In this document: positions 52,995-64,000 of the stretch, in pieces | How positions within the stretch are numbered: the stretch's first letter is position 1 | Layout: every line of letters starts with the position of its first letter | Assembly: GCF_964019385.1 (NCBI RefSeq) | Contig: NC_088644.1 | Span: 37,668,942-37,732,941, forward strand | Length of the DNA stretch: 64,000 bases | Source of the DNA: Sycon ciliatum | Taxonomy: Eukaryota > Porifera > Calcarea > Leucosolenida > Sycettidae | Reading direction: 5' to 3' | Position numbers and translations under genes: made by a program | Notes under the pieces: generated by a model | Database searches by the model: none | Seen by the model: the letters and a program-made list of their open reading frames with translations, nothing else | What the model was told of the DNA's origin: nothing

Positions 52995-53453
52995 ATGAAC
53001 TGCAACGAAAGCAAAGCCCTGCTGGACAGCGCTTCCTCGACGAACGAACAGCGTGATCAGAACCTATCAGCGGAACTTCATTGCCTTGCAACAGCCATCC
53101 TGCCCCGCAGTTGTCTGTCGCATTGTGTGGAAATGGCGGCGCTTCTCCCCGTGCTATATTTCCTCCCTGTGCTAGCAGTCCTGACCATCCTCCTGGTTTT
53201 ATTCGTGGTTTCGATCTCCAACTCCTGTCCTGAGACGACCCCCAAGCACGCTGCCGGTGATGATCTGCGATGCTGGTTTGAAAGCAGTCGGCGAGGCGGC
53301 TCTCTGGCCCGAAGACAGCACCTGACACTGCCAGTTTCCAGGAGTCACACACCAACAGCGCCATCGCCTGTCTCGCCTATGCTAGCACTGCGGCTATCCC
53401 CAGATCACTCTCCAAGGGCGGGCCGCAGGCGATTCCTCTTCGAAGATGATTAG
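52995..53453 (+). CDS. Small single-pass membrane protein (copy B)
   Basis: 152 aa, identical to the copy A protein over 147 residues. One base fewer at the end changes the C terminus to LFEDD. Both silent substitutions relative to copy A fall in the second half. The acidic end may be the ancestral one, since it simply reads through to a TAG two bases later. Confidence 0.6.
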   Translation: MNCNESKALLDSASSTNEQRDQNLSAELHCLATAILPRSCLSHCVEMAALLPVLYFLPVLAVLTILLVLFVVSISNSCPETTPKHAAGDDLRCWFESSRRGGSLARRQHLTLPVSRSHTPTAPSPVSPMLALRLSPDHSPRAGRRRFLFEDD

Positions 53454-54864
53454 ACCGTTTAGCAATGCCATGTCATAGAACTTACGTTGAGCTCTTGAGA
53501 ACAATTCTTGAATCTATAACGCATAATTATCCGAATATAACCTTGACCCCAAAAGACTATTATTATCCGCAACGCTTAAAGGTGTTCCCAACACTCCAAT
53601 GGTTACTACCTCGGAGAAGAATACAGACGTCACTATCAGGAATTTAACAATGCGTACATGTATACGATTTAAACTTTCCTATTACCAAATCTTCTATTTC
53701 TCTATGCAACATTCGTCCTATTCTCGTCCTCTATCATTGATGCCAACTCGAGTAATGTTTGAGCGTCTTATTCACTGCCCATTCCTTTATCATCATCTGG
53801 AAAGACGGAATCTATTTATCAACTAAAGATGTTGTGATGTTTACTTCTCTTGTGGATAGGTACAATGCAATTGCTAAGTGCATGGTCTGTCCCACGCAAA
53901 TCAAGGTGAATGCAAGTGCACGCATGAGCAGTGACCCAGACGACAAACTAGCCTTCGCATCCGCAGGCCACCACTATGCCTGTTCAGCTTAGTGGCGAAT
54001 GCAGCTCTTTGTGTACAATAATAATGTGAATTGTATTACAATTGGGGAATTGTGTGTTGCCCCCTACACAATTCCCCAAGTATCGCCGAATGCAGCTTCT
54101 AAAGCGGTGGGCGGTGAGTAGACCAGCTCACCAGCATGCTAGCAAGTGGTCAAAGACCAAAAATCCCATTCACTGCATCCATGTTTTCCTCGTGCCATGG
54201 CCTCAGCACATAGTGTCCAAAGCACTCCGACAAAATTAATCAGAAGTCGTGCATGATTCACTTCGATCCGTCTGTGTGCGTTTGCACTTTGCAAAGTTTG
54301 GTTTCGTGTTTTGTGTGGCTCGTCTGCATTCAGTCAGTGTGGGGTTCTCAATCTTATGTATGTACAAGTACTTTCCTGTTCAGAAGTGCTGCGCCTCGAG
54401 CTCCTGTGAAGTTTGGTTGAGCTCGTTTCGCTTTCTCCCTCCCCACTTGAGAATATTTGCACCAACGGCCAACTGGAATGGAGAAACGCATGACACATTA
54501 TGATTGCCATTCAGGCAGTGTCAGTCAGCGTGACAGTGTGACAATGTGACAAATCCATGTTACGTAACATGTGGTAACATAGGTATTTTTATGTTCACGT
54601 ATAATAATTATGTACAATGTACAAGGTACCTTGTATGCCAGGTAGAGAGCCAGAGAGGGAGTGTACGTCATGACTAGTCTTGTTGACTCGTATTTGTATT
54701 CATCTCCAAACGCCATTGTCCTCAGGAATGAACGTTTCATTTTTCTGCGGGCCCTTCTACTGCCAGTATACTGCTATGAATGACCGATGGTAAAAGAAAC
54801 AAAACAACACCTCTACTCTACCCTCTACGTACATGTATGTACATGCGTGAACGCACAACGCATT
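53454..54864. other. Copy B: no supported gene
   Basis: Equivalent to 9,178-10,599, including the small hairpin near 54,044-54,080. Confidence 0.5.
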
Positions 54865-54957
54865 GTTGTTTGAATTCTTTATTCTCACGATGGCCAGTCG
54901 ACAATAAGAGATAGTGCTGTGGTTGTTGTTGGGTTTTTTTAATTCTTTATTCTCACG

Positions 54958-54991
<34 letters not shown>

Positions 54992-55050
54992 GTGCGCGCG
55001 CGCGTGTGTGTGTGTGTAAGCGTTTTGCACGAAACTCGGAGTAACAAACG
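54865..55050 (-). mobile_element. Contracted LINE/SINE tails and hammerhead remnant (copy B)
   Basis: Two GAATTCTTTATTCTCAC-type 3' ends with short GTT tracts, then GT repeat and the same GAAA plus ACT/AGT remnant as at 10,889. Confidence 0.45.
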
Positions 55051-56372
55051 AATTTCTCGGCTGTCCATCGCTTGATGACTATACTGGGTTGTGTGTCATT
55101 GCTCCATCTTTGATGCTGAGCATCTTTGATGCTGAGCAGAGCACCCTTTCTCCAGCTGTGGGACCAGATCTTACAACTCGTACGCTGTACATGTACCAGT
55201 ACATTTTATGTGTGCATGTACATGTACATTGTGTACAATGTACGTGTGTTTGTGTGTACATGTATAACAGTCTACATGTATTCTATGGACTACATTAGTC
55301 ATTATACAATGCATGCTCATTGCTCAGCAAACAAGCCTTGATTGTCCTTGTTGTTCTGCACAATACATGCTACATATCCCCACGAACAATGTCCTGACTC
55401 CGAGTCCAAAGCTCTATCAGACTCACAGTGTCGCACTGTTTGGTACTGCAGCACCTCATCCACTGCCACTGGAGTAACAGTGTATTCAAACCGACAGGTT
55501 ATATTCAGTAATTATTTACGTCATACATCAGCAGTGTGCATGTAGTTCCATTTTTTCACCACCGGTACATGGATTATTTACATGTAGACCATTAATTATA
55601 TCCTCATGGCACCCACCCAGCACTGCCAGCAGTTGCTTCTCCTCATGCATTACCCAATGGCAATGTTTGTACATGTACGTGCATGTAGACAACGAGTTAC
55701 GTATGCGAATCATAATATCCAATGATCGTGTGCATTGTACGTCGATAAGACATGCATGTGCACTGTACATGTATGGTCACTATGGAGAGTGGAGACTGTG
55801 TGTAAAAGGGAAGAATCAAGATCATGGCTTCCCCTCACCTGGCCCAACTCTCTTCGTACATTGCAGCAGTGACGTCTTGCGTTATGCTCTGGTTGTGAAA
55901 AATGTCGTCACATTCCGCGGCTTTAACATTGTGCTCACACAGTCACAGCAGCTAGAGTGGAGGTTTGCCAACCTCTATGCTACATGTATATATATGTACA
56001 GTGTATTAAAATGCCGCTCCATTGACGCTAAAATGGAAGTGACAAACATAGCAGCCTGCAGCTTACATTTCTTTTTACAATCACACTGCTCTCAATCCCG
56101 ATACAAAACCATAATCTGCTGACCATACAACAGTACACTTACTATAACAAACAATTTTCTTCGCAATGTAAAATTCAAAATCAAAGCGAAGCTTTTGGTA
56201 TTGTAGACTTGTGCCCGGGCATTGCTACATTGTACTGTATCTGCATGTCAGCTCAGGTTGTCTATAGTTTCTGCTCCAGTCAGGCCTTTGGCTTACCGTC
56301 GATGTGTATCGACTATGAAAAAGTTATACTAGTAGAACCCTTACACATACACACGCACAAACACGCACACAC

Positions 56373-56404
<32 letters not shown>

Positions 56405-56711
56405 GTCTCGTGCTTGCGAACTTGGTGAAGCTTTGTTGTCTGGTTTGGCGGGGTTGAAGAATGGGTACTTGGAATACATGTATTCCATATTTTCAGGGCT
56501 CCAATAGTCATGTATGTTTCCGGAAATAACCTAGAATCCTGAGGGTAGCCTCGTTCCCGGTCATGACAGCATATTGATGCATGCACTGGTGATGGTATTG
56601 GTATAGACTAGGGCCCAGTAGGGGTATGCCCACGCATCTTGTCCTTAATTGACAGACGTACAATGTACAATACGACGGTAAATGCAGGATAGCTCTCAAG
56701 TGAAGTGACTC
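55051..56711. other. Copy B: no firmly supported gene
   Basis: Equivalent to 10,907-12,590 and almost identical to it. An AC microsatellite lies at about 56,364-56,404. Confidence 0.4.
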
Positions 56712-56776
56712 AGGAATGAAAGGAAATCAACAACATACTACACGTACATGTATGTTGCTTATTTCCTTTCATTCCT
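56712..56776 (+). ncRNA. Conserved miRNA-sized hairpin (copy B)
   Basis: Same stems as 12,591-12,655. The two changes fall in unpaired positions. Confidence 0.4.
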
Positions 56777-57836
56777 AGTAGTACTACATGTGTATGTTGT
56801 TTGATAGTACGCTCTGTATTGATTGTCTCATTATGTACATGTAGTTGGCGCCACTAACGCTTTCTTGGACTTGGGTGCTATATTTGCCACTGCTCTGACC
56901 GCCAAAGTGCCAGATATACAATGTATAGGAGTTGCTTGCTGTGGGTTCAATCACCACTGTATTCGACTTGAAAAGTAATGTAGGAAAGGCCTAGTCAAAA
57001 CTACAATGGCTTCTGTGCTTCGTTTGTTGGCTTTCATTCTTAGATCGATATTATGTACACGTACACTGCAATGAATGGAGCATCCTTCTTGATAGCGTTA
57101 TTCGTATTACTGTAGTAAGGATGCTGGATCCAGTATTAGTGAGGATTGGAGTAGTAGAACTGTCAATTGCTGGAGGATCATGAGGTGTTTGCCAGCGGAA
57201 ATTATAGGGCTGTACTGAGGGTGTTCTGCCTTTCTCGATTCGCGATTCGCACTTGTTGATTTAGCATTATGCCACCACTTACCATTGCCATAGTACAGTG
57301 TACAAGTACAACGGCTATGTACTGTCATGTGCCATGCACTGTCGACTTGGGCTGTCCACAATATGCCTATGGGTTTGTTACGAATGTCTTAGCTTCATCT
57401 CTGGCACCTTTGACCAGTATGAGGAGAGTCAATCATTGAGTCATTGAATAGAATGCGTCTCTCGGTGTTCGCAAGACCAGGAAGCAGCATCAAGTTCTTA
57501 TCATGGCATTATAACTTCTGCCCGTAGTCTAAATATTAAAATGTCTACCTGCCCACGCCGACCCAGACGAGGGTACATGTATGTATGATGTAGATTGGCG
57601 TATTGAATCTTCCGTAATGCTTGAATACGCTTCCTTCATGAACTGTCTCTCAGTTCGCGTCGGAAGGCTGAAACGAACCAGGTACATGTATGACTGTACT
57701 CGACACATAGTTGTATTACAATCAGGAAAATGTGAGAACAACAATGGACAAAGAACTCAACGGATTCAAATGTGATTTTAATGTAATGATTATGTACATG
57801 TAACTGTACTACTACCAGCGGGTGCATGTGTGCTGT

Positions 57837-59265
57837 TCAGACCAGACATGGCTTGGGGAGACACATCTCCGCATGCCCATGCGCATTGCAGCAGGTGAAA
57901 TTCAGTCACATCGCTACTGTTACTTCGCTGTCAGACTAACGCTATCCATTCGTATGGTGCAGGGGCGGAGAGGAGAGCAGCTGAACTCACCGCCACGGCA
58001 CTAGACACAGTCCCCTGACTGTTTTGGATTATGATACTGTCCATCGCTACACCGCCGCTCGTCGAGTTCAGGCACGGGGGAAAGGCCGGACACCAGAAAG
58101 CATCTATCACGAACGCTGTTCCGACGTCGTGAAACTAGCCCCTGCGATCGTGAGGTTGGACATCTGTCCTCTACCCGGCCTGCGTGGCTAATATCCGAAT
58201 AGCATTGAGAGTGCCGCGGAAACTGTCTCCCTCATAGTAACATTGCTGACCATCCGTCCTGCAGTACTAGTGTATAACCTGAGTTTCCACCGATCACATT
58301 TCATGCTGTTGGTATGAAGTCCCGTTCGAGAGCTGCCTCCCAACGGGTCGTGCATGAATAGATTCTCACCAGACGTGCGAAATGTGCAACAGACGCCATC
58401 ACCGTGAGATTCGTCACGACGAGTCCGTGAGAATGTGTGTCTGCCGCTGGAATACCAGCCGGGATGTATCGGTGGTGTCGGAACCACTGGAGAAGATGTT
58501 CACATTGCAAAGTTTGACACGCTGTTGGATAGGCTGGCCTATAATCAACACGGCCACACCGAAGGACCCACGAAACGTGATGTTAGTAATTGACCCACCT
58601 CCGCTGGCCTCCTTTGCAGACGTTTGCTGCGCGAGAAGCAGCAATGCCGGACCATTAATGCCCAATGGGATGTTCTCTCCCAGTCCGAAGTCGAGGGATA
58701 ATCCTGCTTGTCGTCTTCAAGTTCCACGCTCCGGCCCTGTATAGATCCCTGCCCATCTCCCGTGATGTGAAATTGTCCATTCTTTCGACTGTGATGAAGG
58801 CTCTCGCACCGCCCCACGCTGATGCCTTTCTGGGCGAGAGCAATTTGCCAAGGATTCTAAATATGCAGCTGGCACAGTGGGGTATGTCAGTGGATCGACC
58901 AGGTAGGTGCCATTAGGCACGCACACCTGCGCGTACATAATGATGCTGACTCGGGAGCAGTTCGGAAAAGGCGTCGACAAATGCCTGCGTGTCGTTGTGC
59001 CGCCCGTCGCCCTTGCACCGAAGTCCATAACGTTGAACGCACCTATCAGGAAGGGTTCGCACTGAACACCATGCGGCTTCGGCGCATCAGTTGAAGTCCC
59101 TAGGTGATCATCAGGTCCAAATCAGAACTAGGTATTAATTTCCCTCCCTACTGTACCTAGCACGGTACTATTAGTGTTGGCGTGATCAGACGGTACGATT
59201 GCCACGGATAATCTGGGTACATTCAGTCCAATGAAACAAGCCACAGCAGCGATCAGGAACTCCAT
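57837..59265 (-). pseudogene. GH28-like gene, frameshifted (copy B)
   Basis: Aligns over its whole length with the intact ORF at 13,738-15,165, but about fifteen small indels, mostly single bases in short homopolymers, break the frame into six or more pieces. Signal peptide, FGAKGDG-type and C-terminal regions are still recognisable in separate frames. Such a dense cluster of one-base indels fits unpolished long-read consensus at least as well as true pseudogenisation. Confidence 0.75.
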
Positions 59266-59660
59266 TTCAAGATCAACGGCGTCACAGCTTACACGAGAGC
59301 GGAATCTAACGAACGATATACTATTTCTTCACAGTCATTCAAAGGTCGCCCCCCAAATCAACTTAGAAGATCAGCGCAGTTTCATTCAAATGTCTAAGAA
59401 AACACTTCCTCAGTCAGGCACAACACCTCCCACCTCTGCTGGATCCAGAAACAGCCTCCGCACGAGATCTCCCCGTTCTGGCTGCATCCAAGAAGATTAG
59501 ACAACAAAAATACGCTGACTGACCCATTGTCATGAATACGATCGAATACAGTGACAACATCGCGATGTCTGTGACAGTGTGTGAGTCGGTTCTTCGGAGG
59601 GTTGGCACATGTAAAAGGACTGGAATCAATTCTGGTACAATCATCATGTACCTGATGTAT
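59266..59660. other. Copy B: no supported gene; empty site of TIR element
   Basis: Contains the single CTTAG (near 59,365) that is duplicated around the 527-bp element in copy A. Confidence 0.6.
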
Positions 59661-59789
59661 TCGATATGTGCGCCATCACGCAAGTCAATCCTCCTCCCCT
59701 GTTTCTCATCCACCCTCTCCCTGACGCACCCTGTCTGTTGTGTATCAGACTGTCTGAGGCTGTCTTTCTGTCTGACGCGGTCTGTTTGT

Positions 59790-60360
<571 letters not shown>

Positions 60361-60590
60361 TATACAGTATTATGCTCCCTAGCGTCAGCAATGTCGTTAG
60401 GTTGAGCACTCTTACTTAAGCCGCGAACCCTTGCCGCTCGCCTTGTGCAACGCTCACTGCTCTTGGAGCATTTCGAGCACTCTTGGCGGGGGTTTGCTTC
60501 ACGGAAACGTATTTCATTGCGAAGAGCTGCGCTTTGGTCCTCTGAGCTGTGCTGAGGAGCTCTAACAGAGCGACATAGTTGCTGTTCACA
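60361..60590 (+). mobile_element. Class R hammerhead unit 1 (decayed ribozyme)
   Basis: The counterpart of 16,631-16,852 with its 3' end intact. It ends in a hammerhead (60,547-60,590) with stem I CTGTG opposite CACA, CTGAGGA, stem II GCTC/GAGC, but GACA in place of GAAA. Followed by (TATC)3 and unit 2. Confidence 0.65.
60547..60590 (+). ncRNA. Decayed class R hammerhead (GACA core)
   Basis: Shares the GACA core change with copy A, so this mutation predates the split of the two copies. An additional change in stem III (C to T) is private to copy B. Predicted inactive. Confidence 0.7.
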
Positions 60591-60605
60591 AATTTATCTA
60601 TCTAT

Positions 60606-60829
60606 CTATTGAGTATTTCGCTCCTGCTCTTGTAGCAGTTGAGCACTCTTGCGTGGGGTAGTGCCTTTGCTGTTTGCGTATGCAGAGCTCACTGACTTGT
60701 CAGTTTGAGCACTCTGGCAAGGTACGTTCGGGCCTGATTGGAAATTTTTATTTCCATTGCTATCAGGTTCGGCCTCATTTCCTCTGTGCTGCGCTGATGA
60801 GTTCAAAAAGAACGAAACAGCATGCTGTC
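60606..60829 (+). mobile_element. Class R hammerhead unit 2, tandem to unit 1
   Basis: About 224 bp. Its start (ATTGAGTATTTCGCTCC, then GTTGAGCACTCTTGCG) aligns with unit 1, and it ends at the cleavage base of the intact hammerhead at 60,789. After it the sequence restarts with CGCAGATTGAGTATC, the same unit start. Unit-ribozyme-unit order is the layout of retrozymes, the small non-coding retroelements that spread through circular RNA. Confidence 0.65.
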
Positions 60830-60834
60830 CGCAG
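60789..60834 (+). ncRNA. Type I hammerhead ribozyme (class R), intact
   Basis: Stem I CTGCG (60,789-60,793) pairs with CGCAG (60,830-60,834). Core CTGATGA at 60,794-60,800. Stem II GTTC/GAAC closes AAAAA. GAAA is at 60,814-60,817. Stem III ACAG/CTGT closes CATG. The cleavage triplet is GTC. Compared with 48,881, stem I has C-G for T-A and stem II has T-A for C-G, both compensatory. Confidence 0.92.
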
Positions 60835-60869
60835 ATTGAGTATCTATAATATTATCTATCTATCTCTCT

Positions 60870-61190
60870 ATCTACAAATATTACACAGCAATGAATCAAA
60901 CAAGTCTCATTCCACTGTTACTCCGAGTTTCGTGTCAGAACACTTCATCAGACAGCAATATGACCAAGACTAACAATCACTAGAATATATATACGGAGAA
61001 GGGGGCAAGGTGATGGCGGTACATTTCAATAGCGCGAGGAAAAGGGATGACAAAATCAGCGTGATTATAAGAGGAAAAAGATGTATAGAGCATAGCCAGG
61101 GTAGAGAAACAGCGCGATTTTCTGGCAACACATCAGTACAGATTTGTGCTGCATTGTTACACATCAAATTGTGACCTAGGGTGGTAAAAA
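60870..61190 (-). mobile_element. Class P hammerhead repeat (copy B)
   Basis: The counterpart of 17,842-18,190, lying between (TATC)n tracts. It has no ORF. Confidence 0.5.
60915..60956 (-). ncRNA. Type I hammerhead ribozyme (class P), near intact
   Basis: Minus strand: stem I GCTGT with ACAGT (four Watson-Crick pairs plus wobbles), CTGATGA, one extra A, stem II GTGT/ACAC around TCTG, GAAA, stem III ACT/AGT around CGG, cleavage triplet GTA. The bulged A next to stem II may reduce activity. Confidence 0.72.
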
Positions 61191-61195
61191 AGGTG

Positions 61196-61373
61196 ATCTA
61201 TCTATCTATCTATCCATCTACTGATCTATCTATCTATCTATCTATCTACAAGTATCTATCTCTGTCCCTCTCTGTCTCTACCTCTCTCCGTCTCTTTCTC
61301 TCTGTCTGTCTGTCTCTCTTTCTCTCTTTCTCTGTCTGTCTCTGTCTGTCTCTGTCCGTGTGTGTCTCCCAAG
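61196..61373. repeat. (TATC)n and TCTG microsatellite
   Basis: Copy B crosses this repeat and leaves it at about 61,370. Copy A stops at the corresponding place with the N gap. Only about 55 bp of (TATC) remain here, against about 250 bp in copy A. Confidence 0.9.
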
Positions 61374-61500
61374 GTTTGAAGGAACTCAGCAGATTGCAGA
61401 AGCAATGTCCCAAGGTGTTTGTAAATATGCGCAGGCCATATCATGAGGCGCGTTTAGCATCACTCTCCGTGGATTCAGAAGGACAAAGCCTCAAAGGACA
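61374..61500 (+). CDS. Possible exon, unknown
   Basis: After a pyrimidine-rich stretch ending CCCAAG, the frame GLKELSRLQKQCPKVF then RPYHEARLASLSVDSEG is open and protein-like. A donor is not clear (an AAAG/GA boundary near 61,490). No family is recognised. Confidence 0.25.
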
Positions 61501-62420
61501 AACAGAAAAGAGCTCTTTATGTACATGCATGTGTTCACTGAACATCTGTAGTCGACACGTAGTCAGAGATTAGTTCACGCGATGCACTACGTATACATGT
61601 ACGTACATGACTTTAATTGTACGTGTACTCGTGTAGCTACCCGTACCAAGGCATCCTGAACAAACGCACCAGGCTGTAATTAATTTTTTTCACTCTCAGG
61701 TGTTCAGTGTGCGGCTGTGGGCCACCTGGCCACTTCCATGGTTCCAGAACACAGTCATCTTGTTGGCATGGACATGCAAACATCGACCCACCTAGTACCT
61801 TCGGAAATGATCGTGCCAACAAAATACCTAGCGGCGGTGCTTGAAAACCGGCTGGCGGACTCACATAACAATGGAATATGAAGTGGTTGTCTTCTAGAAG
61901 ATAATGACTTGAAAGTGGCCATTGACCCATACACGCTCACTTAATTAATTATTTTAAATTGAAGGGTCACAGATATTTGTATCAGCATCAATGGCTGGCA
62001 TGGATTCAAACAACACAATTTCTATGTGTCTTCAGCAATATTTCTCAACCATCACGTTTTCGGTCTATCACTAGGTACATTGTGATTGTGCAGTACAATG
62101 TGCTGATGGTGATCGTGACAGCACCGTTGATTGCCGTAGCTAGTCAAACTAGTCTCACATTAAATTTTGCTAATTTTGTTTAGCATGTTCTGTCCTCCTT
62201 CTCTGTGAATAAAGGTCTTGCTTCGTACGATCGCGGTAAGATTCTGAGTAAATATTTCACCACGGTGAACGTCATCAAGCCTGCCATGTCTCTTGTACGA
62301 TCTCTTTTAAAATTATTATTAATTACGTTTCTCACATCATGCCATGCATTATCAATTTGAATTCTCGAAACACTGTGTATTGCATATTGAGCAGGGGCTG
62401 GTGCTTTCTTGCAGGTTTTC
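61501..62420. other. No supported gene
   Basis: Unique flank. Frames are short and overlap on both strands. Confidence 0.4.
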
Positions 62421-62536
62421 CGAGTCGAAGGTTTGATGGACTTCTCGTGTTCTCCGAATGGCAGTCGTGAGTCTGTCAAGTGTAAAGTCACGTCCGCGGA
62501 AAGGTGCGAGCTCCAGTGTGGGGAGCAAACCCTTTC
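62421..62536. repeat. Left arm of inverted repeat (partner 63,285-63,403)
   Basis: About 116 bp that recurs inverted 0.75 kb downstream with moderate divergence. Both arms can be read as TDSRLP-like peptide followed by EKSIKPSTR or EKSIEPSTR, on the minus strand here and on the plus strand in the partner. Confidence 0.6.
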
Positions 62537-62604
62537 TCAGCATTATCAATTCAGTATATATTTTTTTAAATCATTGCCTTCTCGCTGGATAGCATGCTGT
62601 CGGC

Positions 62605-62745
62605 GATAACATACATGTACATGTACAATGTTCATGTAGACCTACCATATACATGTACATGTACATGATTGTACACTGTACAATGCCATGTACATAGTCA
62701 AACAATTGTGTTGATATGTACATGTACATGTACATGACTATTGTA
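62605..62745. repeat. TACATG hexamer arrays
   Basis: Four runs of TACATG/CATGTA in 140 bp, the densest block in the window. Confidence 0.9.
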
Positions 62746-62970
62746 GTTCTAGCGTTCACCCATGCCTGTTCACGGTTACAAAATGAGAAGACTAGCGTCA
62801 AGCAATTATGACAAACACCCACTCAGGCTAAAGTAGTAAAGGCTAGGCGTTGGAGTTTCAGATGCTCGTCTAGGGTACCGGAAGTGTTTGTATTGGGTAC
62901 AACAAGCAACGATTTGCATAATAATATTGTTATCTTGCTGCTGGGTTCTGTTTCATTTCTACATCATGTA

Positions 62971-63164
62971 GAGTAAAACCTGTAACTAACGACCACCCCT
63001 TGCCTTGGGGCCAGAGAAAGCAGTCTTTAGTGGCAGGTGGTCCTTAGTTAGAGGGTTGCAACGCACAACCATAGTTGAATGTGATACTGTCCGTGCCTGG
63101 CGAAGTGGTGTGTAGTACCAGGCTGGTCGCTAGTCACGGTGGTCTTTAGTTACAGGTTTTACTG
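62971..63164. mobile_element. pogo/Tigger-like MITE (194 bp, TA target)
   Basis: TIRs read AGTAAAACCTGTAACTAA followed by GACCACC, inverted at the right end with two mismatches, and TA on both sides. No ORF. It lies in the spacer of the inverted repeat 62,421/63,403. Confidence 0.75.
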
Positions 63165-63284
63165 TACATGAACATGATATTGTACAATCAGTTATGTATG
63201 TGCTGTGCTGATGTCATGCAGAAAAACCGAAACCACACTGCATGTGCATGACCCTAGTGATAAGGGTACATACCTAGAAGTTAG

Positions 63285-63403
63285 GAAGGGGTTTGGTCCC
63301 CACACTGGAGCTCGCGCTATTCCGTCGACTTGACTTGACACTTGACTGACTCACGACTGCCATCCAGAGCACAGGAGAAGTCCATCGAACCTTCCACTCG
63401 TGC
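63285..63403. repeat. Right arm of inverted repeat; possible exon
   Basis: The plus-strand frame TDSRLPSRAQEKSIEPSTR ends at GCG/GTGAGC, a plausible splice donor. The inverted partner encodes a similar peptide without that donor. Confidence 0.4.
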
Positions 63404-64000
63404 GGTGAGCACACTGAAAACCTTTCCTAATACTCATTGCCGAAGTCGCAACGACTATTTCGTACTAATACTAGAAGTTGGCATAAAATCCATTGTCCTT
63501 GTTCAATTTTGCTCTTGCCCGTATTTCGCCTGACGCCAGTGACTCTGTGAGAAAGCTGGAAAGTGTACTGGCGAAAACATTCAAGGTTTTGTTCAAGAAC
63601 CTGAAGCGTGACCATGGTGACCTTCTTTGCATTGCAGCATACAAGTACATGTACATGTACATGTACAATGTCATGTACATGTACTTGTCTCCAAGGAAAG
63701 TGTTCACGAAGATGGCACTACAGTACTAGTATTCGGAATCTATTCCTGGAAAACATTGTGCATGCAGCCGCATGCGAAACTGGTCGTTCGATCATCCGTC
63801 TGGCCGAGGGCGAGGGCGAAGTCGCCGAGGTGTCAAAGATGAAGTTGCCAAAAAAGTGACCGATCTCAACCCTGTCAATACAATCATGTACTTCGAAGTA
63901 GTAGTCATGTACATGTACATGTACATGTACATCGGTACATTGAAGGTTCGGTGAATCTTCATATCAAGTTATCAACCTTGTCTGCCGCTATCCACCAAAG
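63404..64000. other. No firmly supported gene
   Basis: A plus-strand frame at about 63,525-63,640 reads DASDSVRKLESVLAKTF then NLKRDHGDLLCIAA, protein-like, but runs into a TACATG array. TACATG arrays lie at 63,642-63,683 and 63,905-63,932. Confidence 0.3.

Overview
This is eukaryotic, almost certainly metazoan, genomic DNA. Evidence: several families of animal-type LINE retrotransposons, a Penelope-like element fragment, a Gypsy LTR fragment, many terminal-inverted-repeat elements, abundant microsatellites, a single-exon TRIM-like (RING/B-box/SPRY-like) gene and a TATA promoter. A marine invertebrate such as a sponge or cnidarian would fit, but I cannot name the species. The hexamer TACATG, in runs that read TGTACATGTACA, is scattered nearly everywhere and is a signature of this genome.

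Layout. Positions 1-18,500 (copy A) and 45,718-61,311 (copy B) are the same block in direct orientation. They are collinear and very similar over most of their length, and differ by microsatellite length and by clean presence/absence of mobile elements. Copy A ends at a 200-N gap (18,501-18,700) inside a microsatellite that copy B reads straight through. I think this is an uncollapsed haplotype pair placed in tandem, though a real segmental duplication is not excluded. Host genes supported in the block are a small one-membrane-segment protein behind a TATA box (8,722; 52,995) and a secreted GH28/pectin-lyase-fold protein (intact on the minus strand at 13,738-15,165, broken by many one-base indels in copy B). 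A spliced minus-strand gene at 7.4-8.5 kb is possible.

Between the copies, 18.7-37.5 kb is a graveyard of retroelements: five LINE bodies (one with an intact 987-aa APE+RT ORF2), two members of an RT family with a C-terminal zinc-knuckle/nuclease-like region, and inserted piggyBac-like and other MITEs. A TRIM-like gene follows at 38.1-39.8 kb. Then come foldback and TIR elements, including a nested 1.8-kb palindrome-rich element (42,889-44,665), and a Gypsy 5' LTR with the start of gag (44,818-45,375). The right end (61.3-64 kb) is mostly unassigned.

The most interesting content is a set of hammerhead self-cleaving ribozyme motifs that no ORF reveals. I find six intact or near-intact type I hammerheads (minus 16,137-16,181; plus 17,742-17,784; minus 48,635-48,677; plus 48,881-48,925; plus 60,789-60,834; minus 60,915-60,956) and several decayed ones. 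They form two classes. Class P has an ACT/AGT stem III and sits at 3' ends of Penelope-like sequence. Class R has an ACAG/CTGT stem III and ends ~220-bp retrozyme-like units, two of which stand in tandem in copy B. Stems covary between copies, and some fragments inside (TATC)n microsatellites begin exactly at the predicted cleavage site.
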